The notes: generated by a model not told the origin, from the sequence alone. Positions 9,555-20,765 are shown, counted from the first letter of the stretch. The stretch is DNA of 64,000 nucleotides from Listeria swaminathanii (GCF_014229645.1 NZ_JAATOD010000001.1:1240001-1304000), one strand, 5' to 3'. Program-made: numbers and translations.

Positions 9555-11819
9555 TTAAACGACAGGTTGTCCGTTATTGCGTGGTTTTTTCTTTTTAACC
9601 GTATTAATTGGTCCTTTTTTACGTAATTGTCTTGCTTTAAATACGTACCATAGTTGCATCGCCATAAAGATGGACGAGAACACACTGGAAATAAGTCCCA
9701 CTAATAAAGCGATGGAGAAGTTTAGAATGGACTCACTACCAAATAGTACAAGCGCAAGTACGGTGAAAACAACGGTTAAAATCGTGTTTATCGAACGAGT
9801 GAATGTTTGGCGCAATGCTTTGTTAACCGCATCGGCAATCTCTTCTTTCGTTTTGAAACGCTGCATCTTCGTACTAATATCCCGTATTCGGTCGGCGGTG
9901 ACTATCGTATCATTTATCGAATAACCGATAACCGTCAGAACCGCGGCAATGAAGGTCAAGTCAACCTCCAGCCTTGTAACACTAAAGAATATAAAGATGA
10001 TAAATGCGTCAAATAGTAAGGAAAGAATCGCCGCAATACCCATATAAAATTCAAATCGCACAGCAATGTAAAGTACGATCAGCACAGACGCTACACCGAG
10101 TGCCCAGAAGCCATTTTTGGCAAGTTCTTTACCGACAGTTGGCGAAACGGTACTGATGCTTGGTTCGTGCTTATATTTGTCTTCAAAATAATTTTTGAAT
10201 TTAGATACATCGTCTTGTGATAATGTTCCTTTGTAAGAAACAACGGCTGTTTTAGAACCAGATCCTTGGAAAACAATATCATCAGACGGCATATCAATCG
10301 CATCTAAATCTTTCTTAATTTGCGTTTCTGTCAGTGTTTGATTAGCAGTTACTTCTGCTCGAGTCCCACTGGCAAAATCGATACCAAGATTCAATTTAAA
10401 GATTGATAGAATTACAATACCCACGATTACTATCCCAGCAAAAATAGATAAGAACAGACGATGATGTTTTACAAAATCATAACGATCAAAGTGTGTTTTT
10501 AAGCTAAAGCTATTAATACCTTCGTGTAAGTTATGGATATCTTTTCGTTTAACTGCAAAGAATCCAGGTTTGTTGTTAAGCCAGTTACTTTTCACTAATA
10601 ATCCAAGTAAGAATCTTGATCCCCAAACGGCTGTCAAGAAGCTGACTAAAATACTAATGATCAGAACAGTAGCGAAACCTTTGATAGAGCTCGTTCCGAA
10701 GTAGAAGAGAACCGCAGCCACGATAAGTGTCGTTAAGTTACCATCCAAAATTGCGCGGAATGCTTCTTTTCCACCAACTTCAAAAGCAGCTTTTGTCGAC
10801 CTACCGACTTTGATTTCTTCTTTTATCCGCTCGTATGTGATTACGTTCGCGTCAACAGCCATACCTATCCCCAGAATCAAACCAGCAATCCCTGGTAGAG
10901 TAAGTGTTGCGTGAAGTAGACTCAAAATTAATAATACTAAATAAGTGTAAGCAACTAATGTGATAGATGCGACAACACCAGGTAAACGGTAAACTGCCAT
11001 CATGAAAATAAAGATAGCCATAACACCAATAATACCGGCTAAAATAGTTTCTTGTAATGCATCTTGACCAAATTGTGCACCAACAGAGGTAGAATAAACT
11101 TCAGTCATTTTCACAGGAAGCGCACCAGAGTTAAGCAATTCTGCTAAATCTTTTGCTTCTTCCGTTGTAAAGCTTCCGGAAATTTCTACTTTGTCTGTAT
11201 CTAGTACACTACTTACGTTTGGTGCTGATAAGTATGCGGGATCTTTCTTCTCGCGTTCTGTTTTGTATTTTTGTCCTTCTTTCCAATCTAACCAAATAAC
11301 TAATTGATTGTCAGGTGCTTCTGCTAGGATTGTTTTTGTAACACTAGCAAATTTGTCTGCGCTTTTTAGTTTTAATGTAACGATTGGATTATTACTTGAA
11401 TCGAAAGCTTGTTTAGCACCGCCTGCAACCAAGTCACTACCGTTCATCATCATTTTGTCATTAGCATCTCTAAATGATAATTGGGCTGTGGTTGATAACA
11501 TTTTCCGAGCTTCATCTTGGTCAGTTATCCCAGCAAGTTGAACACGGATACGGTTGTCTCCTTCGATTTGGATACTTGGTTCAGCAACACCTAATGAGTT
11601 AATCCGCTTATCAAGTGACGTTACTGTATCTGTTAACGTTTGTTTCGATACAGTTCCCTTACCATCAGCTGGCGATACTTCATATAGAACTTCGAAGCCC
11701 CCTTGAAGATCCAAGCCTAGGTTGATGTTTTGCATAACCATTTTTGCGGTACCAAATACAGCACCAAAGATAATTGCAACTACTAGAAAGAAAATAACTA
11801 TCTTACTCTTTTTTACCAT
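9555..11819 (-). CDS. secDF: Fused protein-export membrane protein SecDF
   Basis: A 754-residue proton-driven Sec accessory protein in the RND superfamily that helps pull secreted proteins across the membrane. The SecD half (about 1-420) has the first transmembrane helix, the LDLQGG motif, a large extracellular P1 domain and GMAVDANVITYERI in the membrane core. The SecF half (about 440-740) repeats this, with LGIDFASGTR and GYSINDTIVTADRIRD. Twelve membrane segments are expected. SecD and SecF are fused as in Bacillus and Staphylococcus rather than separate as in E. coli. yajC lies close by but in a different transcript. Confidence 0.96.
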   Translation of the reverse strand: MVKKSKIVIFFLVVAIIFGAVFGTAKMVMQNINLGLDLQGGFEVLYEVSPADGKGTVSKQTLTDTVTSLDKRINSLGVAEPSIQIEGDNRIRVQLAGITDQDEARKMLSTTAQLSFRDANDKMMMNGSDLVAGGAKQAFDSSNNPIVTLKLKSADKFASVTKTILAEAPDNQLVIWLDWKEGQKYKTEREKKDPAYLSAPNVSSVLDTDKVEISGSFTTEEAKDLAELLNSGALPVKMTEVYSTSVGAQFGQDALQETILAGIIGVMAIFIFMMAVYRLPGVVASITLVAYTYLVLLILSLLHATLTLPGIAGLILGIGMAVDANVITYERIKEEIKVGRSTKAAFEVGGKEAFRAILDGNLTTLIVAAVLFYFGTSSIKGFATVLIISILVSFLTAVWGSRFLLGLLVKSNWLNNKPGFFAVKRKDIHNLHEGINSFSLKTHFDRYDFVKHHRLFLSIFAGIVIVGIVILSIFKLNLGIDFASGTRAEVTANQTLTETQIKKDLDAIDMPSDDIVFQGSGSKTAVVSYKGTLSQDDVSKFKNYFEDKYKHEPSISTVSPTVGKELAKNGFWALGVASVLIVLYIAVRFEFYMGIAAILSLLFDAFIIFIFFSVTRLEVDLTFIAAVLTVIGYSINDTIVTADRIRDISTKMQRFKTKEEIADAVNKALRQTFTRSINTILTVVFTVLALVLFGSESILNFSIALLVGLISSVFSSIFMAMQLWYVFKARQLRKKGPINTVKKKKPRNNGQPVV

Positions 11820-11920
11820 TTCTGTTTCGTTCCTCCCTCATCTAAACCATCACAAATCCCAGTCTAACAACAAATACTTCTATTTTTATGTACTAAACTC
11901 AAGCATTTGCTAACAGGCTG

Positions 11921-12214
11921 TTAATCTTCCACATTTTGTTGAAGCACATTATTTGCTTGAGAAATATGGTTATTAGATTCTTGTTCAGCTGTTGTCATAA
12001 TAAATTGCATTAATTGTCCAATATTCATTTGCATGACATCATTCATTCTTTCATGCAAAGCAGGGGTTGGTTTATTCTGCCACTTTTCTTCTGTTAAAAA
12101 TGCCCAAATGTGGCTTGCCTTAATTTCTCGGTAACCTAAAATATGAAAATCTTCCACTTTTATTGAGATTGCCGGCGCTAAATCTTCATACCATTCCGAA
12201 AATGCATCCATCAT
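11921..12214 (-). CDS. ComN-like post-transcriptional regulator
   Basis: A 97-residue acidic cytoplasmic protein starting MMDAFSEWYEDLAPAI. Sequence and position beside secDF/yajC match the ComN (YrzD) family. In B. subtilis ComN acts post-transcriptionally on comE mRNA and interacts with DivIVA. I chose the ATG at 12214 because AAGGGG lies 8 bases upstream; the longer form from 12253 has no binding site. No catalytic motif is visible. The family match is from recall of the sequence pattern, so the function in Listeria is inference. Confidence 0.75.
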   Translation of the reverse strand: MMDAFSEWYEDLAPAISIKVEDFHILGYREIKASHIWAFLTEEKWQNKPTPALHERMNDVMQMNIGQLMQFIMTTAEQESNNHISQANNVLQQNVED

Positions 12215-12306
12215 CAAGTCATCCCCTTTCTTAAACAATAAGCATATTCCCATTTTATCTAAAAAAAGCTTAAATGGGAAGTATAAGCTCTACATTTATG
12301 GATAAA

Positions 12307-12342
12307 AAATGCCATTTCACCGTTTAAAGGGAAATGGCATTT
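12307..12342 (-). terminator. Terminator after yajC
   Basis: A perfect 12-bp stem AAATGCCATTTC / GAAATGGCATTT with T run, 13 bases past yajC. It ends the ruvAB-queA-tgt-yajC operon. Confidence 0.92.
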
Positions 12343-12354
12343 TTATTTCAAGTA

Positions 12355-12684
12355 TTATTTGTTGTCTTCTACTTCCGTGTCATCAGAAATTGTTTCTGTT
12401 ACAACTGAATTAGAAGTACCTTTTTCAAGTACAGTTCTAACTGCATTACGGTCAAAAGTTAATTTGCTGTTTCCGCATTTCAAAATGACTGTGCCATCTT
12501 CAATTGCTTCTACAATACCGTGAAGTCCACCAATAGTAATAATTTTATCACCTTTTGCTAAACTACTTTGCATATTTTGCACTTCTTTTTGACGTTTTTG
12601 TTGAGGTCTGATTAACAAGAAGTAAAACAAAACGACCATCAAGATAATTGGTATAAATGTTACAATACCGCCCATATTTTCCAA
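12355..12684 (-). CDS. yajC: Preprotein translocase subunit YajC
   Basis: A 109-residue single-span membrane protein. One N-terminal hydrophobic helix (IVTFIPIILMVVLFYFLL) is followed by the YajC signature IRPQQKRQKE and a small cytoplasmic domain with GDKIITIGGLHG. YajC associates with SecDF in the Sec holotranslocon. It is the last gene of the ruvA-ruvB-queA-tgt-yajC operon, 24 bases after tgt, followed by a strong terminator. Confidence 0.95.
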   Translation of the reverse strand: MENMGGIVTFIPIILMVVLFYFLLIRPQQKRQKEVQNMQSSLAKGDKIITIGGLHGIVEAIEDGTVILKCGNSKLTFDRNAVRTVLEKGTSNSVVTETISDDTEVEDNK

Positions 12685-12708
12685 CTCCTTTCGATACTTT
12701 ATATATAT

Positions 12709-13851
<1,143 letters not shown>

Positions 13852-13934
13852 TTACCTCTTTCTAATTTACTCTATTCACTAGCATAACGAAAATTACCAA
13901 TGAAAACAAGCTTTTCTGTTAATTTTTTCGCAAT

Positions 13935-14963
13935 TTAATGAATAAACATTGCATCGCCAAAACTAAAGAAGCGATATTTTTCTTCTACAGCATGATTATA
14001 AGCTGCTAAAATCTTTGTACGATCCGATAAAGCAGATACAAGCATAATTAAGGTCGATTTCGGTAAATGGAAATTAGTGATTAAGGCATCTACTGCTTGG
14101 AAAGTATACCCTGGCGAAATAAAAATCTCCGTCCAGCCAGACTCGGCAACTAACTTACCATCATGGCGACTTGCAATGGTTTCTAATGTTCGAATAGACG
14201 TTGTTCCAACTGCAACCACTTTTCCACCCTGTGCTTTGATTCGATTGATTCGCTCAGCAGATTCCTCTGTTAAACGATAAAACTCCGAGTGCATTTTATG
14301 ATTGGCAGTATCCTCTACGTCTACTGGGCGGAACGTTCCAAGCCCAACATGAAGTGTAACAAAAATAATTTCTACGCCTTTTTCGCTAATTTTAGCCAGT
14401 AAATCTTCAGTAAAGTGCAGACCCGCAGTTGGCGCCGCAGCTGAACCATTTTCTTTAGCATAAACGGTTTGGTAACGGTCCTGATCAGCGAGTTGTTCTT
14501 TAATGTATGGAGGAAGCGGCATCTCACCCAGTTGCTCCAATACTTCATAAAAAATCCCTTCATAAGAAAACTCTAGAATTCGGCCACCATGTTCTAATTC
14601 TTCTAGGCAAGTTGCTTTTAAAGCGCCATCGCCGAATGTAATTGTCGCGCCTTTACGAATTCTTTTCGCCGGTTTTACTAAAGTTTCCCACGCATTGCCT
14701 TCTTTTTGTTTTAAAAGTAAAACTTCAATATGTGCGCCGGTTTCATCTTTAATACCGTGAAGTCTAGCCGGGAGAACGCGTGTATCGTTTAACACTAATG
14801 CGTCCCCTTCATTTAAGTAGCTAATAATATCCGTGAAATGTTGATCTTTTATTTCACCTGACTTTTTATCAAGCACCATTAATCGGCTCGACGTCCGGTC
14901 CAGTAATGGAGTTTGTGCGATTAATTCTTCTGGTAAATCAAAATCGAAATCTTCTACTTTCAT
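13935..14963 (-). CDS. queA: S-adenosylmethionine:tRNA ribosyltransferase-isomerase
   Basis: A 342-residue enzyme that transfers and isomerises the ribosyl part of SAM onto preQ1-tRNA to give epoxyqueuosine. Family signatures are [13 protein letters not shown] at the start, DHLP-like [21 protein letters not shown] and [14 protein letters not shown] at 14963 has AAAGAGG upstream and lies 3 bases after the ruvB stop, which indicates co-transcription. An 86-base gap to tgt shows no terminator. Confidence 0.97.
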   Translation of the reverse strand: MKVEDFDFDLPEELIAQTPLLDRTSSRLMVLDKKSGEIKDQHFTDIISYLNEGDALVLNDTRVLPARLHGIKDETGAHIEVLLLKQKEGNAWETLVKPAKRIRKGATITFGDGALKATCLEELEHGGRILEFSYEGIFYEVLEQLGEMPLPPYIKEQLADQDRYQTVYAKENGSAAAPTAGLHFTEDLLAKISEKGVEIIFVTLHVGLGTFRPVDVEDTANHKMHSEFYRLTEESAERINRIKAQGGKVVAVGTTSIRTLETIASRHDGKLVAESGWTEIFISPGYTFQAVDALITNFHLPKSTLIMLVSALSDRTKILAAYNHAVEEKYRFFSFGDAMFIH

Positions 14964-14966
14964 GCT

Positions 14967-15974
14967 TTATACCTCTTTTTCATAACTTATTCCTAAATGG
15001 TTATACGCCGTTTCAGTGGCAATTCTTCCACGTGGCGTTCTTTGTAGAAAACCGATTTGTAGTAAATATGGTTCTTGCATATCTTCAATGGTTTCTCGTT
15101 CTTCGCCAATACTGGCAGCTATCGTATCAAGCCCAACTGGTCCGCCTCTAAATGATTGAATAATCGTATGCAGCAGCTTTTGGTCAATAGTATCAAGTCC
15201 TCTTGGATCCACTTGTAGCAAAGTAAGTGCTTCTTTGGCAAGTTTTTCAGTGACTGTTCCATTTCCGCGCACTTGCGCAAAATCACGTACTCGTTTTAAT
15301 AAACGATTGGCAATCCGCGGGGTCCCTCTTGAGCGTCTAGCAATTTCACGCGCACCAAGGTCATCAATTTTCGTATTTAATATGCTCGATGTTCGCAGCA
15401 CAATTTCCGTCAATTGATCTTCGGTATAAAACTCCAAATGATCAATTACACCAAAACGATCTCGAAGCGGCGCCGATAGTAGTCCCGCACGTGTGGTTGC
15501 TCCAATAAGTGTAAATGGCGGTAAATCTAGACGAACCGAGCGTGCAGTTGGCCCTGTTCCAATAACAATATCCAAACAATAATCTTCCATTGCTGGATAT
15601 AAAATTTCTTCAATTGCTCGTGATAAACGATGGATTTCATCAATAAATAACACGTCACCTGGTTCTAAACTTGTCAAAATAGTCGCCAAGTCGCCAGGGC
15701 GTTCAATAGCTGGCCCGCTCGTCGTTTTAATTTGGCTCCCCATCTCAGCAGCAATAACCATCGCAAGTGTTGTTTTACCAAGTCCTGGTGGTCCGTATAA
15801 AAGCACATGATCAAGCGCTTCATTTCGGAGCGTAGCAGCTTCAATAAAGACGGTTAAATTATTCTTTACTTTATCTTGCCCGATATATTGTGAAAGGTTC
15901 TGTGGCCGCAAACTAGTTTCAAAAGATACTTCTTCTGCGTCTACCGTTTCACTTGAAATAATTCGTTCATCCAT
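14967..15974 (-). CDS. ruvB: Holliday junction branch-migration helicase RuvB
   Basis: A 335-residue AAA+ motor that drives branch migration of Holliday junctions with RuvA. Walker A is [11 protein letters not shown], Walker B is FIDEIHRL, sensor 1 is in GATTRAG, and the arginine-finger region is PLRDRFG. A C-terminal winged helix follows ([10 protein letters not shown]). It lies 15 bases after ruvA and shares ruvA's promoter, which carries LexA-like sites. Confidence 0.98.
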   Translation of the reverse strand: MDERIISSETVDAEEVSFETSLRPQNLSQYIGQDKVKNNLTVFIEAATLRNEALDHVLLYGPPGLGKTTLAMVIAAEMGSQIKTTSGPAIERPGDLATILTSLEPGDVLFIDEIHRLSRAIEEILYPAMEDYCLDIVIGTGPTARSVRLDLPPFTLIGATTRAGLLSAPLRDRFGVIDHLEFYTEDQLTEIVLRTSSILNTKIDDLGAREIARRSRGTPRIANRLLKRVRDFAQVRGNGTVTEKLAKEALTLLQVDPRGLDTIDQKLLHTIIQSFRGGPVGLDTIAASIGEERETIEDMQEPYLLQIGFLQRTPRGRIATETAYNHLGISYEKEV

Positions 15975-15989
15975 GCCACAAGCTCCTCT

Positions 15990-16595
15990 CTATTTTGTCA
16001 TTAATTGTAGTGCTAGCTTGATATATGCATCGCTCGTTAAGTCAGTTTCTTTAGCCAATTTTGGTATTACTTTTTTCAGCTCGCGTGTGCTGTAGCCAAG
16101 AGCTTCCAGTGCTAAAACAGCTTCTTCTAATTGCGGTGAAAGTCCAGCAACAATGTCGTTTCCTGGCGCTGTAAAAACAATTTCACTCGCGACAACATCC
16201 GCAAGTTTCCCTTTTAAGTCGAGAATGATTTGACGAGCAGTCTTTTTACCGACACTCGGGAATTTTGTTAAATAAACATCATCTTCTGATTCAATAGCCG
16301 TAATAAGCGGAACGACATCGCCCGAAGCAATAATAGCTAAAGCGCTTTTTGGACCAATGCCGGAAACACTTAATAATTTTTTGAATAAATAGCGTTCTTC
16401 TGTTGTTTGAAAACCGAACAAAGAAATATTATCTTCCCGCACATGCTGATACAAAAAGACTTGCGCATCTGTACCTTCTAGTCGTTGAAAGGAAAACGGG
16501 TTTCCTGTAATTATTTGATAGCCAATTTGGCCTGCTTCTACAACAATATATTCTGGTGTAATAGTCGTTACGGTTCCTTTTATGTAATCGTACAA
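15990..16595 (-). CDS. ruvA: Holliday junction DNA helicase subunit RuvA
   Basis: A 201-residue junction-recognition subunit. It has an N-terminal OB fold ([19 protein letters not shown]), helix-hairpin-helix motifs ([14 protein letters not shown] and [13 protein letters not shown]) and a C-terminal RuvB-contact domain. The start is TTG at 16595 with GAGAGG upstream; no in-frame ATG gives a full-length protein. It is the first gene of ruvA-ruvB-queA-tgt-yajC. Confidence 0.96.
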   Translation of the reverse strand: MYDYIKGTVTTITPEYIVVEAGQIGYQIITGNPFSFQRLEGTDAQVFLYQHVREDNISLFGFQTTEERYLFKKLLSVSGIGPKSALAIIASGDVVPLITAIESEDDVYLTKFPSVGKKTARQIILDLKGKLADVVASEIVFTAPGNDIVAGLSPQLEEAVLALEALGYSTRELKKVIPKLAKETDLTSDAYIKLALQLMTK

Positions 16596-16627
16596 TTTAT
16601 TCGTCCTCTCTTCATTTCACGTCATAC

Positions 16628-16692
16628 ATTATATGATAGCATAAAATGGAACGTCTGTACTAGTTTTTGTTCATAAAAGGAACGCTTGTTTA
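16628..16692 (-). promoter_or_regulatory. ruvA promoter with two LexA-like sites
   Basis: The -10 box TATAAT is at 16628-16633; no strong -35 is visible. Two 14-bp stretches on the minus strand, at 16648-16661 (AGTACAGACGTTCC) and 16679-16692 (TAAACAAGCGTTCC), each match the Firmicute LexA/DinR consensus CGAACRNRYGTTYC at 12 of 14 positions. Their starts are 31 bases apart, about three helical turns. The nearer one covers the expected -35 region. Repression by LexA is inferred. Confidence 0.55.
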
Positions 16693-16718
16693 GTTTACAT
16701 AATAATATTATTGACGTC

Positions 16719-17654
16719 TTAAATCGATTGAATGCTTTCTTTAATAACGGAAACTGAATTTGCAAAAGCTTGTTGTTCTTGTTCATCCAGTTTTAAGGAG
16801 ATAATTTCTTTAACACCATTTTGACTTAAAACTGCTGGCACGCCAATTGCTAAACCTGTTTCACCGTATTCCCCGTCCAACACGCAAGACACCGTTAAAG
16901 CACGCTGGCTACCGCTGAAAATGTGACGACAAATTTCAACAATTGTACCACCAATACCATATTCTGTGCAGCCTTTTTGGTGATAAATTTCAAAGCCGGT
17001 ATCGCGGGCAGTTTCACCAATTTGTTTTAAATCAAGCTCTTCGCCTAGTTTTTCCATGCTATATTCATTGACTGGTTTACCATAAATGGACGAATGCGAC
17101 CATACTGGGAACTGGGAATCACCATGCTCACCAAGAATAAAGGCATCGATACTTTGTGCGGCAATATCTAGTTTTTCTGCTAGTAAACGGCGTAACCTTG
17201 TAGTATCCAGCCAAACACCTGTCCCAAGCACGCGCTCTCTAGGCAGTCCAGACAGCTTCCACACTTGGTACGTAATGATGTCACATGGATTGGTCGCAAT
17301 AAGGAAAATACCGTTAAATCCGCCCTTCATCATTTCTGGAACAATGCTCGCAACGATTCTTGAAGTACTTCTTAATTCATCCAAGCGTGTTTGTCCTTCT
17401 TTTAATGGCCCAGCTGTTACGGTAATAACAGCAATATCTACATCTGCACAATCACCTGCTTCTCGAACCGTAATATCCATTTTTCCCGGCATAAATGCTG
17501 CTGCATCAGCCAAGTCTTTCCGATTTCCTTCTACACGTTCTTTATTTAAGTCTACGAGAATTAACTCTTCGACAAATTTTTGATTAACAAATGCGTGTGC
17601 TGCTGCCGTCCCTACATTCCCAGCTCCAATTATCATTACTTTACGTGGTTTCAT
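16719..17654 (-). CDS. L-lactate / L-2-hydroxyacid dehydrogenase
   Basis: A 311-residue NAD-dependent enzyme of the LDH/MDH family. It shows the Rossmann motif GAGNVGTAAA, the coenzyme-binding Asp in ILVDLN, the catalytic-loop Arg (EGQTRLDE), the substrate Arg in LDTTRLR and the active-site His in LGEHGDS. It is usually annotated as a second L-lactate dehydrogenase (I recall lmo1534). The segment GTGVWLDTTRLRR has a bulky Trp where typical LDHs have Ser (GTSLD), which is closer to L-2-hydroxyisocaproate dehydrogenases. Substrate is therefore uncertain. It lies right behind the yebC terminator hairpin, with no room for a separate promoter. Confidence 0.85.
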   Translation of the reverse strand: MKPRKVMIIGAGNVGTAAAHAFVNQKFVEELILVDLNKERVEGNRKDLADAAAFMPGKMDITVREAGDCADVDIAVITVTAGPLKEGQTRLDELRSTSRIVASIVPEMMKGGFNGIFLIATNPCDIITYQVWKLSGLPRERVLGTGVWLDTTRLRRLLAEKLDIAAQSIDAFILGEHGDSQFPVWSHSSIYGKPVNEYSMEKLGEELDLKQIGETARDTGFEIYHQKGCTEYGIGGTIVEICRHIFSGSQRALTVSCVLDGEYGETGLAIGVPAVLSQNGVKEIISLKLDEQEQQAFANSVSVIKESIQSI

Positions 17655-17683
17655 TTTTTCTTCCTCCTAGTGATTCATATAAA

Positions 17684-17717
17684 ACACCCCCATTCAAATT
17701 GTTCGAAAAAGGGGTGT
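17684..17717 (-). terminator. Terminator-like hairpin between yebC and the ldh-type gene
   Basis: On the minus strand ACACCCC pairs with GGGGTGT around a partly paired interior, followed by TTTTAT. It sits 7 bases past the yebC stop and only about 30 bases before the next start codon. Confidence 0.8.
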
Positions 17718-17723
17718 GTTGAC

Positions 17724-18449
17724 TTACTTTATCTCCGCGTTCGTATAAACTTCTTGCACGTCATCATCATCTTCTAGCGCTTCTAACATTTTATCAAATT
17801 GTGTTTGGTTATTTTCCGCAATTTCATTATAAACAGTTGGAAACATCGATAGTTCCGCTGTGGCGAACGTATACCCGGCTTGTTGTAATGCTTCTTTAAC
17901 TTCCGGGAAAGTCGCTGGATCAGTGAAAATTTCAAAAACGTCATCACTTACTTCCACATCGTCCGCACCTGCTTCAATTGCCTCCAGCATAAACTCCTCT
18001 TCATCTACAGTTAAACCTTCGCGCAAAATAACCAGGTAGCCTTTACGATCGAACATATAACTTACACTTCCGGTTTCACCTAAGCTTCCACCATTCTTGT
18101 TAAAAGCTACACGAACATTGGTGCTCGTCCGATTTTTATTATCTGTAAGCGCATGGACAAGTACCGCAATACCGCCCGGCGCATAACCTTCGTATGTTAT
18201 CTCATCATAATTTTCAGCATTCGAATTACCAGACGCCTTATCAATCGCGCGCTTAATATTATCATTTGGCATGTTGACTGCTTTTGCTTTATCCATAACT
18301 AATCGGAGCGCTGGATTTAAATTAGGATCAGGACCTTTTTTTGCTGCGACAAAAATCTCTCTCGCTAACTTTTGAAATATTTTGGAACGCTTGGAATCTT
18401 GTGCATTTTTTCGACCTTGAATATTATTCCATTTTGAATGTCCTGACAT
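17724..18449 (-). CDS. yebC: YebC/PmpR family protein
   Basis: A 241-residue cytoplasmic protein beginning [20 protein letters not shown], the family hallmark. Members are described as DNA-binding regulators and, more recently, as translation factors that relieve ribosome stalling at proline-rich motifs. The C-terminal half is strongly acidic ([17 protein letters not shown]). I chose ATG at 18449 because AAAGGAGTG lies 6-7 bases upstream; the longer reading frame to 18521 overlaps the promoter. It has its own promoter and terminator. Confidence 0.93.
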   Translation of the reverse strand: MSGHSKWNNIQGRKNAQDSKRSKIFQKLAREIFVAAKKGPDPNLNPALRLVMDKAKAVNMPNDNIKRAIDKASGNSNAENYDEITYEGYAPGGIAVLVHALTDNKNRTSTNVRVAFNKNGGSLGETGSVSYMFDRKGYLVILREGLTVDEEEFMLEAIEAGADDVEVSDDVFEIFTDPATFPEVKEALQQAGYTFATAELSMFPTVYNEIAENNQTQFDKMLEALEDDDDVQEVYTNAEIK

Positions 18450-18492
18450 CTGTTTCACTCCTTTTAGTTTTAGTAAAGCTTTTCTCCTACAA

Positions 18493-18521
18493 ATTTTAAC
18501 GTAAAAAAGTAGGATTCGCAA
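18493..18521 (-). promoter_or_regulatory. Promoter of yebC
   Basis: -35 TTGCGA (18516-18521) and -10 TAAAAT (18493-18498), spacer 17 bases, just after the pheA terminator. Confidence 0.75.
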
Positions 18522-18528
18522 TAAAAAA

Positions 18529-18552
18529 GTTACCGCAAAAAATCGCGATAAC
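18529..18552 (-). terminator. Terminator after pheA
   Basis: An 8-bp stem GTTATCGC / GCGGTAAC (one G-T pair), then TTTTTT on the minus strand, 7 bases past the pheA stop. Confidence 0.88.
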
Positions 18553-18559
18553 TCTTTAT

Positions 18560-19408
18560 TTAGGTCGTTTGTAAGCGGTGAACGTGATAGGTTCCAAGTT
18601 TATTTGCCGTTCCACCTAAAAGGGTAATTTCGTCAAGTGCATTTGTGACAAGAGTTTCCTTCCCTTCTGAAAGAACGTCAATTAAGAAAAAGTACTCGCC
18701 TAATGAAGTTTTCAGCGGTCTCGATTCAATTTTACTTAAATCAATATCGCGCCACGCAAATGTAGATAATACTTTATGTAACGCCCCTGGCATATTGTTT
18801 GGCAAAATGACAGAAATAGACGTTTTTTCTTCTTCTTTTGGCAATAAAATGGAAACTGGCTTGCGGCTTAAAACAAAAAATCTCGTTTGATTTAATTCCA
18901 AGTCTTGCGCATTTTCTTTCACAATTTCAAGACCATACTCACTCGCCGCCATGCGCGGTGCAATAGCTGCTGCAAGTTCAGTCGGATTATTGCTCACCCA
19001 TTTTGCCGCATACGCTGTAGAAGGTGTTACTTCCCGCTCAACGCCATATAATTCAGCTTGTAAAAATGTATGACACTGTGCAAGCGCCTGTGGATGGGAC
19101 ATTACCTTCTGAACGGATTTCCATGTTGCGACATGTGCAGGATGAACCATTAAATGTTGCGCAATCGGCAAAACAATCTCGGCCACTACAGGAACACTTG
19201 AAAAATGAAATAAGTAGTCCAGCGTGATATTAACGCTTCCTTCGATGGTGTTTTCGATTGGAACAACCGCCACATCCACGTCTTCCTTTTCAATTGCCAT
19301 AATACAATCTGGAATCGTGCTTTTAGCAATCATCTCTTCTTTTGGAAAAGCCTTTGCTGCCGCTGCGTGTGTAAAAGATGCTGCTGGGCCTAAATAAGCA
19401 ATTTTCAT
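18560..19408 (-). CDS. pheA: Prephenate dehydratase
   Basis: A 282-residue enzyme that converts prephenate to phenylpyruvate, the last but one step of phenylalanine synthesis. The catalytic domain opens with [17 protein letters not shown] and contains the TRF motif ([11 protein letters not shown]). A C-terminal ACT domain with [14 protein letters not shown] should bind phenylalanine for feedback control. ATG at 19408 has GGAGAG 6 bases upstream; an upstream TTG is less likely. It lies 32 bases behind the obg terminator with no promoter between. obg-pheA neighbours are also found in Bacillus. Confidence 0.95.
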   Translation of the reverse strand: MKIAYLGPAASFTHAAAAKAFPKEEMIAKSTIPDCIMAIEKEDVDVAVVPIENTIEGSVNITLDYLFHFSSVPVVAEIVLPIAQHLMVHPAHVATWKSVQKVMSHPQALAQCHTFLQAELYGVEREVTPSTAYAAKWVSNNPTELAAAIAPRMAASEYGLEIVKENAQDLELNQTRFFVLSRKPVSILLPKEEEKTSISVILPNNMPGALHKVLSTFAWRDIDLSKIESRPLKTSLGEYFFLIDVLSEGKETLVTNALDEITLLGGTANKLGTYHVHRLQTT

Positions 19409-19446
19409 ATTCAACTCTCCTTTTTATCGTAGCTAGGAAAAAAGCG

Positions 19447-19466
19447 TGCGCCAAATGATTGGCGCA
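19447..19466 (-). terminator. Terminator-like hairpin between obg and pheA
   Basis: An 8-bp stem TGCGCCAA / TTGGCGCA with a 4-base loop, then CGCTTTTTT on the minus strand. The T run ends about 30 bases before the pheA start. Confidence 0.85.
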
Positions 19467-19475
19467 GCACTTTGT

Positions 19476-20765
19476 TTAATCCATAAATTCAAATTCATAA
19501 TCAAGCAAGCGAACGATATCGCCATCTTTAGCGCCGCGTTTTCTAAGCGCCTCATCGACACCCATTGCACGCAGTTGACGCGCAAAACGGCTAATAGAAG
19601 CATCACGTTCAAAGTTCGTCATCGTAAATAAGCGTTCGATTTTCGTGCCACTTAATACGAAAGTACCGTCTGGCTCTCTAGAAATTTCGAAGTCTGGTTC
19701 TTCAGCAACATATTTGTAAAGAACTGTATCTTCGTCTTCTTGTTCCAAAATTTCATTAAGTGGAAATTCTGGTGTTGTTTCTAATTTATCTGCAATAGCA
19801 AGAAGTAATTCGCGAAGCCCTGTTTTCGTTACAGCTGAAATTGGGAACACCGGAATATCTTCTGCAATTTTCGTTTTAAATTCTTTTAAATTTTCTTCCG
19901 CATCTGGCATGTCCATTTTGTTGGCTACAATGATTTGTGGACGTTCCATCAAGCGTAAGTTGTATTGTTCTAATTCATTATTAATTGCTACGTAATCGTC
20001 AAAAGGTACACGCCCTTCTGAACCAGACATATCAATAACATGCACGATAACACGTGTTCTTTCGATATGGCGTAAGAATTGATGTCCTAAACCAACACCT
20101 TGACTCGCACCTTCAATCAGACCTGGCAAATCCGCCATAACAAAACTACGGCCATCACCTGCATCAACCATCCCTAAATTAGGAACAATCGTTGTAAAGT
20201 GATAAGCTGCGATTTTTGGTCTCGCTGCCGATACAACAGATAGTAAAGTAGATTTACCAACACTTGGAAAACCAACTAAACCAACATCTGCTAACACTTT
20301 AAGTTCTAATTGTACATTTCGTTCTTGTCCTGGTTCTCCGTTTTCAGAAAGTTCCGGAGCTGGATTTGCTGGAGTTGCAAAACGTTTATTACCACGTCCG
20401 CCACGTCCCGCTTTTGCAATAACTGCGCGTTGACCATGCGCTACTAAATCAGCAATAATCTCGCCAGTATCAATATCTTTTACAATCGTTCCTTGTGGTA
20501 CTTTTACTACTAAATCACTCGCACCACGTCCGTGCATACTTTTACTCATGCCGTGTTCGCCGTGTTCTGCTTTAAAAATGCGTTTAAAGCGGAAATCTAC
20601 TAGCGTACGCAGACCTTCATCTACTACAAATACAACGTCTGCTCCTTTACCGCCGTCACCGCCAGCAGGACCACCGTTTGGTACAAATTTTTCGCGACGG
20701 AATGCTACCATACCGTCCCCACCATTACCAGCTTTTACATATATCTTAACCTGATCTACAAACAT
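19476..20765 (-). CDS. obg: Essential GTPase Obg/CgtA
   Basis: A 429-residue ribosome-associated GTPase linked to 50S assembly and stress signalling. It has the glycine-rich Obg fold at the N-terminus ([18 protein letters not shown] to about 158). The G domain follows with G1 [11 protein letters not shown]3 DLPGLIEGA and G4 NKMD. A C-terminal OCT domain ends LLDYEFEF. I chose ATG at 20765 (MFVDQVK) because the family starts here; the longer frame to 20828 lacks homology and overlaps the promoter. Confidence 0.97.
   Translation of the reverse strand: MFVDQVKIYVKAGNGGDGMVAFRREKFVPNGGPAGGDGGKGADVVFVVDEGLRTLVDFRFKRIFKAEHGEHGMSKSMHGRGASDLVVKVPQGTIVKDIDTGEIIADLVAHGQRAVIAKAGRGGRGNKRFATPANPAPELSENGEPGQERNVQLELKVLADVGLVGFPSVGKSTLLSVVSAARPKIAAYHFTTIVPNLGMVDAGDGRSFVMADLPGLIEGASQGVGLGHQFLRHIERTRVIVHVIDMSGSEGRVPFDDYVAINNELEQYNLRLMERPQIIVANKMDMPDAEENLKEFKTKIAEDIPVFPISAVTKTGLRELLLAIADKLETTPEFPLNEILEQEDEDTVLYKYVAEEPDFEISREPDGTFVLSGTKIERLFTMTNFERDASISRFARQLRAMGVDEALRKRGAKDGDIVRLLDYEFEFMD

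Noticed and set aside
17086..17583. A 165-codon plus-strand frame opposite the ldh-type gene
   Set aside because: Antisense to a well-conserved enzyme, with no start signal or recognisable motif.
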